DNA of 64,000 bases from Lonicera japonica. Its lineage: Eukaryota > Streptophyta > Magnoliopsida > Dipsacales > Caprifoliaceae. Each line of letters starts with the position of its first letter. Position 1 is the first letter of the stretch. The position numbers were made by a program, and so were the translations under genes. Below the pieces are notes generated by a model. The model saw nothing but the letters and a program-made list of their open reading frames with translations, was not told the origin of the DNA and searched no databases. The stretch is taken from the NCBI GenBank assembly GCA_021464415.1, contig CM038470.1, positions 10,738,394 to 10,802,393 of the forward strand, in the 5' to 3' direction. Below, in pieces: positions 52,012 to 64,000 of the stretch.

Positions 52012-55000
52012 GATAAAGAAAACTATGCAAACTAGGGAAAATCCCACCCCCCTTTCTTTCAATAGTTATTTTCTTAGTGTAAAGCTTTATAAAGATGCAA
52101 CCTTTACACCTCATCCATAATTTCTGATTTGGAGCCCCTATTGGCATCAAGCTTTATAAAGGTGCAACATAATAATAAACGATTCTAAGTTAAACTATGG
52201 AGACGACCGTATGGGTCATGCTCTGTTTATATTGTCAAAAAGCACATGATTATCTCATTTTCCTACAATTTGCTCCAAATAGTAGTTCTACTTTTATTTG
52301 AAATGAGCAGTGAAATACTTTTATAAATATATATGATATTAGACCCATTTGTGTGTCTGTGCTTGAGTGCATCTTCCATTTAAAATAACTAATTGTACAC
52401 ATGTTAGAACTCATTGTTCTCTTCCATTTAAACTATGTAGCCAGTGGAGATTCTTTTACCCGTCAAATTTCACGTGCTTTGGAGCAAAGACGAAAAACTA
52501 CACACAGGTATGAAAACCGCACATTTTATATCTATCTAACTTCAGCAGAACATTATTCTTTTAGAAACATTTGAAAGTAAATTTAATATATTTGAACATT
52601 ATCTTTTTTGTTTTGTAGTGGAGAATAATGCAACGTAAGAAAGCATATACAAATTGTTTAGAAAAGCAGAATCAATACCAAGTAATTACTTTGTTGTTAT
52701 TTTTTAAAATAAAAAAATTGGTTGCATTGTACAATCTCATTAGTAGAAAATAAAATAAAAAAGACGGCCAATAATGTAAAGCATGCTATTATTTATCACG
52801 ATCTTACGTTGTCAAGCTCTCAAATTTGATAAATGCTATAGCGTAATACAATGGTATTTTAGGATAGGATTTCATTACAGAATAATAAACATTCTTAATG
52901 GAGTTCTTAAATTTTTTTTAATGTCTTTTTGTTTTTTACTATTTCAATTAGTTTTGCAAATTAAAATGATCTGCATTTAATCTTATTCTTTTTGTTCTTC
53001 TACTTTTTAGATAAAGAAATATTTTGTTTTAGAGGAGTCTATTTGTATTTTAATTAGTGGATATAGCAAATGTGAAAGGCACAATTAGATGCAGCTACTT
53101 GGTACCAACTTACATGAGAAGTCTTATCAGAGCCTACTATATGTAGAAGTATGCAATGTACAATCCCTTACCACAAAAACCATAGATACCATTGAAATTA
53201 TACCTCAAAGTTCACCTGCTATCCTCCTATACTAATTTCTCCTATGCCTAAATCAGTGTAACTTCGTCGTCTCTTCCTAAATGAAGGTTACCCTGACCCT
53301 CTTCTCTCATTGGCACAATTATACAAATCATTTCCACATCAATTTATTAATTCTAAATATATCTAAACAAAACAAAAACAATATTAATCATCCCGATTCT
53401 TCCGGTGAGAAATTCACCGCGACTAACCCCACATCATTTTATAGGAGTCTATTTGTAAAATTAATAGTGAAGTTCATACTTGCCATTGTCGACGCTATAT
53501 ATACTATATAAGAGAGGACGTGAATATGATATTTGACTCCTAGAATGCATCTAATTTAAACAATAGCTAGGTCCAACCATTTCACATTTAAATTTTTTTC
53601 CCTTGACTTTAATTAATTACTAACAAGTATTAGAAGCCATACGCAGCACAAGGAGAACATCGATCGAATGGACTGAACTGACCTATAAAATCCCAATCTG
53701 ATTATAATTCATGGAGCAGTTTCTTAAGGTTCTTATAGATTCCTTTTCAAAGTTACATTTTATATGAAAAAATAGGATCCCGTTGCAATTCCTTTTTATT
53801 AAGCAGTTTATAGGATGATGCTTAATAGGAACCCGTTAGTTAATGTTCTCATTTTTTTTAGGGCGATACTTAACAATTTATTCTCAGCAATTATAAATTA
53901 AGAGAAATCATATTAGCATTCCACAAAATTATTCTGACACTCTAAAATCATCTTCAATATGTATCACTAAAAATAATTTTAAAATAGTTAAGTATTCTTA
54001 TAAAATGCTAATATCATGACTCTAAATTAATAGTTGTATGTTGTTATTCCTTTTTATTATATGTACCATTTTTATTTGACTCTTCATCCAGATCAAATTA
54101 ACATTAATGCATCATATGAATCTAAAGTGGACATGAATTTAAAGCATCTTAGGATAAATAACTATATAGAGTTTTGACCCTTTTTTTTAATAAAAAAAAG
54201 AGGTCTAAATCTTTCAATTTATTTACAAATAAGGAAAACCCCACCCTAAATTCTTCTTAGTCAAGACTTGAATGTGAGATCTCTTTTAAGTTCAAGCGGA
54301 GGTATGTCCTTTTGAATTATGTATAAAACTTAAAGTAGTATGTTAAACATATTTTAATTAAAGTGATTATATCAAATCATTATTTGTGTACTACTGTTCT
54401 CATTATTATTACATTAATAGCTCTTATACTTTATGTAACCCCCACTAAAGGTGTTTAGAGTTTTGACAAGGTCATCGAGATCTACGTTGACCCCTTATAT
54501 ATGTTTCATTAAACTGCTCTTTATCTTTTAAAATTACAATGATAAATATTTAATTTGCAAGTATCTTTTAAAATTACAATTACTAATATCTAATTTGTAA
54601 TTATGTTGTATTGCATTGGAATTTTTTAACAGTACATCGGATTTCTCCCAAAACTGTTGCATTGTTTTCAACTTTGCATTATTTTAGTTTCCAGGTAAGT
54701 TGCAGTCCCTTTGTCCTTTGATTTTAAGACGATTACTCTTTCTTCTGTTTTATAATATATGAAGACAAACTATATATATATAGATATAGATATATATCTA
54801 TTTTCATTATAGTTTTTTTTTAAAAGGCATATCTATCCATATGAAGCTCATATCGTTCTATAAGATGGTGTTGTAGTATTTATTCATTCAGTATTACTCG
54901 AATATAATCTATATTTGTGAAGCACCATTGGTCATCTACAAAGGACGAAATAGGATTCTATTTAAAACTAAAGTCATTAATAGAACACAAAATACATGTA

Positions 55001-55155
55001 ACAGCTTTTTACAAGTGTTGGCAATGTCAGAGTTGAGGAGAGCTAGAAGGAAGTTAGTTGGGAGTCCCTAGAACATTAATTTTAGTCAAAGACTCCGAAA
55101 GCCTACTAAAATGCTCTTGGAGTTATGTAGGGTATATTAGTCCAGAGAACAATAA
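51046..55155. other. gene-free stretch with a diverged duplication
   Basis: No gene could be supported. A segment at 51892-51941 (GGGAAAATCCCACCCC, then a T-rich tail and TTAAGTG) recurs in diverged form at 52027-52080. A promoter-like, pyrimidine-rich segment with CCACGTGT lies at about 51460-51600, but no coding region follows it. Confidence 0.45.
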
Positions 55156-55596
55156 GGGCCCGTTTGGTTGCGTAAATTACCTAATTTTAGAATTAGTTAA
55201 TTTTCGATTGAAAAATTGTCAATCTGCTCATTTATGAATAATCCAATTCTAATTCAAGTAGTGTTTGGAAAACTTAAACAAGAAATACCGATTGTTAAAT
55301 TAAAAACATGTTTTCTATTGTTCTATGTTATTTAAAATTTTGTCTAGATGCATCAACATCACGGATAGAAACTAGATCTTCTCGAAAAATAGAGTTGGAA
55401 TGAATTATCTAATTCTAGAATTAAGCAATTTCAAGTTTTACTTGAAATGACTTAATTTGAGTTTTTGTGAATCAACTTGAATTATCATATTTATAATTGT
55501 TCAATTTACACAGCCAAACACTAATAAATGAAAATTTTGTAAATTACTTAATTGTAAATTATCTAATTCGCAATTTGAAAGACAATCAAACGGGCC
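55156..55596. mobile_element. Tourist-like MITE, family B copy 1
   Basis: The ends GGGCCCGTTTGGTTG and CAATCAAACGGGCC are inverted repeats, flanked on both sides by TAA (55153-55155 and 55597-55599). It is about 90% similar by eye to copy 2 at 56412, in the same orientation. Confidence 0.85.
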
Positions 55597-56411
55597 TAAG
55601 TAAACACATTGTAGTAGCATTATTTCCGCATGTAATTATTGTTTGCGGTTGACGTGAAGCTCCACTTACTCTATATGATTAGTCTTTTACTGCTTATATT
55701 TTTGGTCATGATTAGTCTTTTAGTATGAATATTTCAGATGCTTGATATAATTTTGATAGTTGTCATGAATGCCTATTTGAATTCTGGTGTTTCTTTAAAG
55801 AAGTATTTTATTTTCTCTAAGACACATATAAAATCATATAATATTTTGTATATATATACATCTTTAAAATAAATACCTTTTTTATTAAATTTAAAATACT
55901 CTTTATCTAACTTTTTGATTTGATAACTCAATTTTCTTACATTAATTTATTATTTAAATATTATTTTTACCATTGGATTATTTTTGGTAAGCTATATATA
56001 TATAATGTATAATATTTTGTATATACTTCTTTTGAATAAGTATGTTTCTATTAAAATTAATATCCTCTTTATCTAACTTTTTCATTAGATCAGTCTTTTT
56101 CCTTTCATAAATTTATTATTTAAATATTATTTTACCATTGGATTTGCACTTCTTTCAAAATCAAATAACTTTTTTATTTTTTTTGTATATAAAACGATCA
56201 ATATACCTACTGCTCACTCTTCAATTTTAAATTTCGTATCATTGATAATTTTAAGGATTTTAAAGCAACGAGATTGTTAGTGCTTTATCAATTCTTTACG
56301 CGTCTTAATTCGATCCTTTATTATCAATAGCCTATTAATACCAATACTAATACAATTTCGTCATAAATTATGCACCTCCTTAACAACCTATGACCTCAAC
56401 ATAAACATTAA
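55597..56411. other. AT-rich spacer between two MITE copies
   Basis: Two related AT-rich phrases (CTCTTTATCTAACTTTTT) near 55900 and 56065 indicate an internal diverged duplication of roughly 160 bp. There is no gene. Confidence 0.45.
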
Positions 56412-56853
56412 GGGCCCGTTTGGTTGCGTAAATTAACTAATTTTAGAATTAGTTAATTTTCGATTGAATAATTGTGAATTTGCTCATTTATGAATAATTT
56501 AATTTCAATTCAAGTAGTGTTTGGAAAACTTAAACGAGAAATTCCGAGTGTTAGAATAAAATCACGTTCTTTATTATTCTATGTTATTTAAAATTTTGTC
56601 TAAATGCATCAACATCATGGGTAGAAACTAGATCTTCTCAAAAAATAGAGATATAATGAATTATCTAATTCTAGAACTAGGCAATTTCAAGTTTTACTTG
56701 AAATGACTTAATTTGAGTTTTTGTGAATCAACTAGAATTACCATATTTACAAATGTTCAATTTACACAACCAAACACTAATAAATGAAAATTTTGTAAAT
56801 TACTTAGTTGTGAATTATCTAATTCGCAATTTCAAGAACAACCAAACGGGCCC
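56412..56853. mobile_element. Tourist-like MITE, family B copy 2
   Basis: The ends GGGCCCGTTTGGTTG and CAACCAAACGGGCCC are perfect 15-bp inverted repeats, flanked by TAA on both sides (56409-56411 and 56854-56856). No coding capacity. It is the better-preserved copy of the pair. Confidence 0.92.
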
Positions 56854-57185
56854 TAAGTAAATTAAAAAAAAATTAATATGACATCTTTATTTACTCCAAA
56901 ATCTTTGTCAACATTTTTATTTATTAGCTATGAAGTATAGTCGACTTACACTTCAATTTGTTGGTGTTGTAGTTATACTTATATAGGTTTAATTGGCTAG
57001 AGAAGCGTTTATCATCATTTGTCAACAGGTATTTCTAACCTCCTTTCAATGACATTTATTATAAAATTTATTTATAAAATTCCTTCTTTAATTAACATGT
57101 AGCAATATAAGAATATATTCGTCTACTCCCATGACGTGAATACGAAATAGTTCAATAAAACCAAATATATATTATTTGTTTATAG

Positions 57186-60100
57186 ATGGATAGCAATGAA
57201 CATGCAACATTCGTTAGACTGCGTAGAAGGCTTCTTAGAGCAAGGAATAATGGTAGAACCATACGTACTAACCAACATGTACAAAATATTCAAGGCGTTA
57301 CACAAAGAAACTTACCTACCAATCGAGGCCCTATCCTCTATAATTTCCAACAACAAGCCCCTATAGTTGCTTCAACTGTACGCACAATTTCATCACGGTC
57401 TGTTGTGAATGAAGATGGAAGTGTTCAGACAACAACATATGCTAATTCAAAATTTCAAATTCCCATAGGAGTACAAATTATTTAGGGTATATTATTCAGA
57501 CTGTTCAAAGTGCTCTTGAACAATCAGCAAGTACTTCACGAACAGGTAAGAGAGTTTAGAAATGTAATTACATACTAACCAAAAATTGACTACCAAAAAT
57601 AAGAAAATAGAATTAAGATATTTAGTTCAAACACACGAAATTTTTGGGTGCAGGACCGAGGATGTCTGATGCAACTACCTTTAATACACCAGCAATTAAA
57701 AATAATTCAATACTAACTATATCTGCTTTCATATCTCTAGAACAACAATAAAAAAGAAACAACAGAATAAGAGTTGGGACAACTTCATTCAGTAAGAAAA
57801 TAGTAGATTTCACCTAGCATATCTTTAACATCCTATAGCTACTCTAAGATTAACATTTAGACAATTTAAACTTATTTATTATAGGAAAATTCATCAAACC
57901 GTGGAATTTTGGAGGACCATCTCATTCAAGCCAAAATTGCGGAGCTATTTTATGGTATGAATAAAGAAAGGACAAATTTAAGCCTACGCGATCTCCAAAG
58001 TTCTCATTATATTGCCAAGAAGGGAAGATTAAACTGCCTATTCTGAAAGATGCACCTCCAACTCTTAAAAGGCTTTTAGACTATGAGGGGGAATCAAATC
58101 AAAAATTTTCAGAGAAAACATCAGAGCATATAATTCAATGTTTGCTTTCACTTCTATAGGTGAAAATATTGACCAGCGTGTAAACAACGGTCGTGGTCCA
58201 TATGTTTACCGTATTAGTGGGCAAAACCATCACAAAATAGGTTCATTACTTCCTGTTGATGGACAATAACCAAGGTTTACTCAACTATACATTTATGATA
58301 CTGAAAACGAAGTCTCTAATAGAATGAGGACGTTTACTACAAATGACATGTCATTTAATTTAGTCAAGACATTGGTTTCGGAATTGGTACAAATGATCGA
58401 CCAATATAATGAATTAGCAAAAGTATTCAGAATGGCACGCGACCTATTTCGTGATACAAAATTCGCCCCCGTACGAATACGGTTGATTGGCAATCGATCG
58501 AAGGACCTTACTATATACAATTTACCCAGTGTGTCAGAAGTAGCGAACTCCATCCCTCCTTTATCATAAGTCAAATGGCTTACAAAGAATAAACGAACTC
58601 CATCCCTCCTTTATGGCTATGCAATACCCATTATTGTTTTCATATGGTCAAGACGGATACCAAATTATTATAAAGTATAGGGTCAATGAAGGAAGAAGGC
58701 AAACACAAAGGAGTTGTGTGACAATGAGTGAGTACTATGCGTATAGGCTACAATAAAGGATCAACAAATCAGAAACAATTCAGTGTGCTGGAAGGTTATT
58801 TCAGCAGTATTTGGTTGATTGTTACACATGCGTTGAGGAAGAGAAATTGCGTTGGGTTAGAGCAAACCAACCACAAATTCGAGCAGAATTATACAAAGGA
58901 TTGAAAGACGCTGTGTTACGAGGAGATACAACACTTGTATCAGTTGGTAAACGCATAGTTTTACCATCAACATACACTGGTGGACTTAGATACATGGCTC
59001 AAAATTTTCAAGATGCTATAGCCATTTGTAGATGGGCTGGTAATCCCGATTTATTTTTGACATTCACGTCCAATCCGAAGTGGCTAGAAATAAAAGCCTT
59101 CCTTGATTTAATACATGGGCAAAAACCTAAAGACAAACCAGATATTGTAACAAGGGTTTTTAAAATAAAGCTTGACCAATTACTTAGAGACTTGGTCCAA
59201 GGAGAACATTTTGGACGAGTGTTGGCAGGTATGAATATAAGAATACCGTTGGAATTACGCTTATAATAAAAAAATATTTCATGTGTCATTGTTTTTTATC
59301 GAAATATTGCCAATGCTTCCCTATAGCTATCTATACAATAGAATTCCAAAAAAAGAGGTATGCCACATGCTCATATATTGCTCTTTCTGCATCCTGAAGA
59401 TAAGCACCCAAGTCAACAGAAATAGACAACATTATTTTAGCGGAAATCCTAGACATTACTATAGACCCTGACGGATATGCTGCAGTTGAACAATTTATGA
59501 TGCATGGTCCATGTGGAAACGCACATCCTATTGCCCCTTTCCATGAATAATGACGGTTGCTCAAAGCACTTTCCAAAGAAGTTTTATAGCCAAATTACAG
59601 TCGACAAAAATGGCTTCCCAGTATATAAGCAAAGAGATGATGGCCAATTTGTAATAAAAAACTGTATCAAGCTTAATAATCGATTCGTTATGCCACATAA
59701 CATTGACTTGGTAGTTAAATATCAAGCCCACATAAATGTTGAGTGGTGTAATAAATCACGGGCAATAAAATATATGTTTAAATATATCAACAAAGGCCCT
59801 GACAAAGTCAGAATGGTGATTGAGGAAAGCTTTACATAGAATAACCCAAACAATAACGAACAACCAACATATATCGATAAAATAAAATCTTTCTTAAATT
59901 GCCGTTATCTTTCTGCATATGAAGCTTACTAGAGAATATACCAATTTGAAGTATCGGCGTAGAGAGGCTTACATTCCATCATCTTCAGAGATTCTAAAAA
60001 TCTACGCAATGTTATAAATATGACAGATATAGATAAAACGATGTTTACGTAATGGATGAAAGTTAACGCCACTTACGAAATTGTGAGAGAATTAACTTAT

Positions 60101-62160
60101 GCCGACTTTATGACAAAGTGGGTGTGGCAGCAGAATTACAAAAGATGAAAAAGGAAAGAAGTTGAAAAATGAATAGGGCTCATCTATTATGCACATTCTA
60201 CCCCCGGAGAAAGATTTTATCTTCGAATGCTGCTTAACGTTGTTAAAGGACCAAAAAACTTTGAGAAAATTAGAACTGTGAATGGGGTCACCCACCCCAC
60301 ATTTAAGACCGCATGCTTTGCACTTGGGTTATTAAATGGCGATAAAGAATTGCATGAAGCAATCAATCAGGCCACGATATGGGCAACAACTAATCAATTA
60401 CGCAAGTTGTTTGTCGTAATCCTGATGTTTTGCGAGATCTCTGAGCCGTTAAATCTATGGGAGGCCAACTGGGAGGCATTATCAGAAAATATATTGTTGC
60501 GTCAAAGAAGGCTTCTTAACTTTTCGGAACTAATACTGACAGAAACTTAACTTAAAAATTATGCTCTTCATGAAATTGAATTGATATTACTGAAGAATAA
60601 TAGATCATTAAAAGACTTCCCACCTATGTCCAGCCCGGATACTGCATTAATTCAAGATATAGACAATAGATTGGTTAGAGAGGAACTTTTGTACAATATT
60701 CAAAACCTTATTCAAGAACACGCGAATATACATAAAGGATTGAATATTCAACAATTAAGGATCTACAATTCAGTTGTTAATTCAGTCTCAGAAAATAAGG
60801 GTGGACTCTACTTCGTTTATGGTGTTGGTGGAACAGGGAGAACATACTTATACAAGATCATTATCGCACGAATACGATTAGAAAGGAAAATTGTATTGGT
60901 CGTTGTTTCATTTGGTATCGCAGCTTTGTTATTACCTGGAGGACGAATAACACACTCACAGTTTGCCATACCCATTGATATTAGTGACAGTTCAACATAC
61001 GAAATACGCCAAGGAACTCTACTCACGGAACTAATAGATAGGGCAAGTTTAATAATCTGGGACGAAGCACCAATGGATCATCGACATGCTTTCGAGGCCT
61101 TTAACATGACATTAAAAGATATCCTTCTATTTGACGATGAATACTCATGCACACAAGTTTTTTGGGGGGAAACAGTGCTTTTAGGAGGCGATTTCAGACA
61201 AACGCTACCAGTTGTATCAAAAGGAGGCAGAGAAGATGTAATACGAGCTTCTATAAATAAATCTCATATATGAATCACTATGAAGTATTTGTTCTCACAC
61301 AAAACATGAGAGTAAGAGACTCATTAGCAGTCTAAAAATGGGTCCTTGCTGTGGGAGACAGAAAATTGCCTGCAATATCACTCATCGGCGAAGAAGAAGC
61401 AACATGGATCCAAATTCTAAATGAATTTCTTATACACCATGAAAGAGACCCTATTTCAGATATTGTATTAATGATGTATCCAGATTTGATAAATAGATAC
61501 AAAGATCCCGAATATCTTAAAAACAGAGCTATCCTAACCCTGACAAACTAAATGGTTGATGAAATAAACTCTTACATCATGAACAGCATTCCAAAAGACC
61601 AAATCATTTACCTAAGCTCTGATACTATCTGTAAAGCATCAAAAGATGTAGAAGATCAAGATATTTTGTTCCCAATTGAGTTCTTAAATAATTTAAAGTT
61701 CCCAGGCCTTCTAAACCACGAGCTTCAATTGAAAGTTGGAGTCCTGGTCATCTTACTCAAAAACATCAACCAAAGTGCAGGACTATGCAGCGAAACTCGA
61801 CTAATAATTACACAGCTAGCACAATGGGTTATTGAAGGCAAAATCATTACGGGCTCATACATTGGAACAAAATTTTTTATTCCAAGAATCATCATGATAG
61901 CAACAGACCCGAAATGGCCATTCATTTTAAGGAGAAGACAATTTCCTGTCCGCCCATCCTTCTCAATGACTATCAATAAAAGTCAAGGACAAACTTTGGA
62001 AAATGTTTGCATATACTTGCTAAAACCGGTATTCACCCATGGACAACTATATGTAGTTGTCTCACGCGTAACTTCACAAGAATGATTGAAAATTTATATA
62101 AATAATAAAGATCATGACCATCGTAACTACACAAAGAATATTGTTTATCATGAAGTTTTA
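57186..62160 (+). pseudogene. Helitron Rep/helicase (RepHel), multiply broken
   Basis: RepHel nicks and unwinds DNA for rolling-circle transposition. The N-terminal segment (57186-57485) reads MDSNEHATFVRLRRRLLRAR. A Cys-containing region follows (NFGGPSHSSQNCGAILWYE, then TAA at 57962-57964), and the frame changes near 58115. The Helitron-like N domain (58811-59240) has AICRWAGNPDLFLTFTSNPK. The HUH motif MPHAH (59360-59374) follows an A-run with an apparent 1-nt frameshift. The two-tyrosine motif YMFKY is at 59771-59785. The PIF1-type helicase (60581 on) has Walker A GGTGRT, Walker B LIIWDEAPM and GGDFRQTLP, a frameshift between 61273 and 61351, and stops at 61549 and 62083. The C-terminal helicase motif [11 protein letters not shown] is intact. 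Many stops mean it cannot make a full protein. Confidence 0.9.
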
Positions 62161-62303
62161 ATACATTTACCATCAGGTCAGAAAATTCTCATTAAAATAA
62201 GATGTCTTTACTCATTATATATTCTTATATTATATTGTAACCTTATAGTAACAAATAACATCCCATTCTTTGCTTTTAAATTTTTTTCAGCTTAACAATC
62301 GCA

Positions 62304-64000
62304 ATGGCAACAACATTTAACTTCTTAAGTGATCTGACAACTGAGCGTGAGGATTAGATTATCCAAGCTAGAGTCACAAGGAAATGGGATTCAATTAACT
62401 TGAAAGCAGACAATGAGCTAATCTCCATTGATATCATATTACTAGTTGAAAATGTAAGTATAAATATAACGCATTATCATTTCAGCCAATAACTTAACTT
62501 TTCCATAAACACTCATTAAAAAAATCAATGACAGGGGGACCACATTCATGCCTCTATTCGTAAATACCTAATTCCAAGCTATTATGACCTTTTAGAAGAA
62601 GGAAATGTCTATACTATAAAAAACTTTAAGGTATCAGAGGCAAAGTCGACTTTCAAAATAGTTTATAATTGATATATGATAATTTTCTTGCCAAAAACAT
62701 CTCTGAAGCAAGAACAAGGAGAGTAGGAAAAAATACTAAAACATTGATTCAAATTTGTACAGCTAGCAAATTTGCATAAATGTCTCAATAACGACACACA
62801 CCTTACTGGTAAGATGAAACCATCAATTTTTTTATTTTTTTAACTTATACAGCTGATTAAAATACTAACATGAATTATAAAATTTATTTGCAATTTTCAT
62901 TGCAGATGTTATTGGGAGAGTAACCAAAATCGGGACAATTGAAGACCAGCAAGTAAGAGGAAAACAAGTGAAAAAAAGAGTGATAGAGATCAAAGGGACA
63001 ACGTAAAAACTTACTACATTTTTACATACCCAATAAAATTAAATTAATTAAAATTAATTAATTTTATTGTAAAAAAAACTAATTATGATTATGTTTTTCA
63101 CCGCAGGGATACAAAAATAGAGATCACACTTTGGGCTGAAAAAGCAATGGAAATTGATGAGAAATCGGTGCAAGATAATCAACAGCTATTTACAGTAATT
63201 GTAACATCAATTACGGTGAAAACATTCAGAGGTAAAACTAAAAACAATATTGCACTTACTAACCATGTAAAGAATAATAGGAAAATTAATTATGCTTTTT
63301 GCAGGACAAATATATCTCTCAACAACACCAGTAACAAATATTTATATAAATCTTAACACCCCAAAAGCAGCTGAATTGATTCATAGGTAAAATACCACCA
63401 CAAATGATAAACTTTACATCTAAAATTTTAAACCATGTTGTCATGATAACGATGATGATCATACTAATAAAAAAAATTAATATTTCAGCGAACTTAAAGA
63501 ATGCATTCAAATAATCAGCCACAACAATAAATCGATTGAACAAAAGACAATTGCAGAAATATTAAGCATGCGCTCAGAATATGACTCAGAGGTATGCTTT
63601 TCCCAATACTACAAATAAAATTAGTTCTATGGGTTATATCATTGTTCAAACTTACGCGAGAAAAAATTCAATATATAGGAGATTATTGTGATGTGCAACG
63701 TTATGATAATGGCAATTGATACAAAAAAGGAATGGTATTACCTTTCTTGCAATAAGTGTTGTAAAAGGCTGAGAAAATCAAACTCATTATTCCATTGTGA
63801 CAATTGCAATTCAGATGAGCTCTTCCCCAAACCAAGGTAATAAACAACTACTTTATAATATATATATATATATCCACTTATTTATATAATAACAAAACAT
63901 GACATTGTCGCTAATTAAATACAAGCTGCAAGTAAGAGTATGCGATGAGACCGCACAAACGACATTCGTAATTTTTGATCGGGATGCAGAAAAATTACTA
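62304..64000 (+). pseudogene. RPA70-like single-strand DNA-binding gene of the Helitron, partial
   Basis: It resembles the large subunit of replication protein A, which binds ssDNA; plant Helitrons often carry such a gene. Exons by eye: 62304-62453, 62535-62672, 62906-63002, 63107-63231, 63305-63386, 63489-63591, 63679-63836, and from about 63926 past the window end. Exon 1 starts MATTFNFLSDLTTERED and hits TAG at 62355-62357, where Trp is expected. The second segment (GDHIHASIRKYLIPSYYDLL, DUF223/OB-fold-like) ends in TGA at 62670. Exons from 62906 to 63836 stay in frame through five splice junctions. They encode the OB fold (DVIGRVTKIGTIED) and a C4 zinc finger (SCNKC and FHCDNC). The last segment reads RVCDETAQTTFVIFDRD, but the junction before it seems out of frame. 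N-terminal disruption makes a pseudogene likely. Confidence 0.82.

Larger units (their letters stand above)
57029..64000 (+). mobile_element. decayed autonomous Helitron (Rep/helicase plus RPA), 3' end beyond window
   Basis: The order is an untranslated leader with a probable intron (57029-57185), a Rep/helicase gene (57186 to about 62160) and an RPA70-like gene (62304 to the window end). This order is known for plant Helitrons. The 5' TC terminus was not located with confidence, and the 3' CTRR end lies outside the window. The start given is the first base of the leader intron, not the element border. Confidence 0.85.

Noticed and set aside
53281..53511. Possible short gene starting MKVTLTLFSHWHNYTNH
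   Set aside because: There is no recognisable domain, codon bias or splice partners; likely a chance frame.

Overview
This window is nuclear DNA of a flowering plant, most likely a eudicot. It is AT-rich and its genes are split by many short GT-AG introns. The encoded proteins are typical plant families, and the space between genes is filled with plant-type transposable elements. Four host genes can be modelled exon by exon, and their exon lengths sum to whole codons in every case. They are: a cytosolic-type dehydroascorbate reductase (DHAR; + strand, 6206-9132, 214 aa), an ARM-repeat-only protein (- strand, 13029-10767, 310 aa), a SULTR4-type sulfate transporter (- strand, 26583-15325, 17 exons, 698 aa) and a Mn-type cation diffusion facilitator of the MTP9/10 group (- strand, 37740-32157, 6 exons, 397 aa).

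Layout: 332-2804 is an apparent solo LTR holding two nested hAT-type elements. DHAR and the ARM gene converge on the gap 9133-10766. The transporter introns hold a TRIM-like mini-retrotransposon, a Tourist-like MITE and a degenerate hAT-like element. The third intron of the metal transporter holds a short Helitron. From 37741 to about 57000 no gene is visible. That stretch carries a second copy of the short Helitron, a Mutator-like element with a 9-bp target duplication, a CACTA-like MITE, several Tourist/PIF-Harbinger-like MITEs, a SINE candidate and an unusual array of short inverted units (42738-42970). From 57186 to the window end lies a decayed autonomous Helitron: a broken Rep/helicase reading frame followed by a multi-exon RPA70-like gene that runs off the end.

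The host genes do not form a pathway cluster. They cover redox recycling of ascorbate, probable vacuolar sulfate efflux, Mn transport and a protein-interaction scaffold. The transposons are the dominant theme: at least seven superfamilies are recognisable, many with intact target-site duplications that I could read directly. The best candidates for something not yet described are the 31-32 bp periodic array with flipping 8-nt cores at 42738-42970, and the Helitron RPA gene whose five internal exons stay in frame while its neighbouring helicase has a Walker A lysine-to-arginine change. All family names come from pattern recognition; no database search was run.
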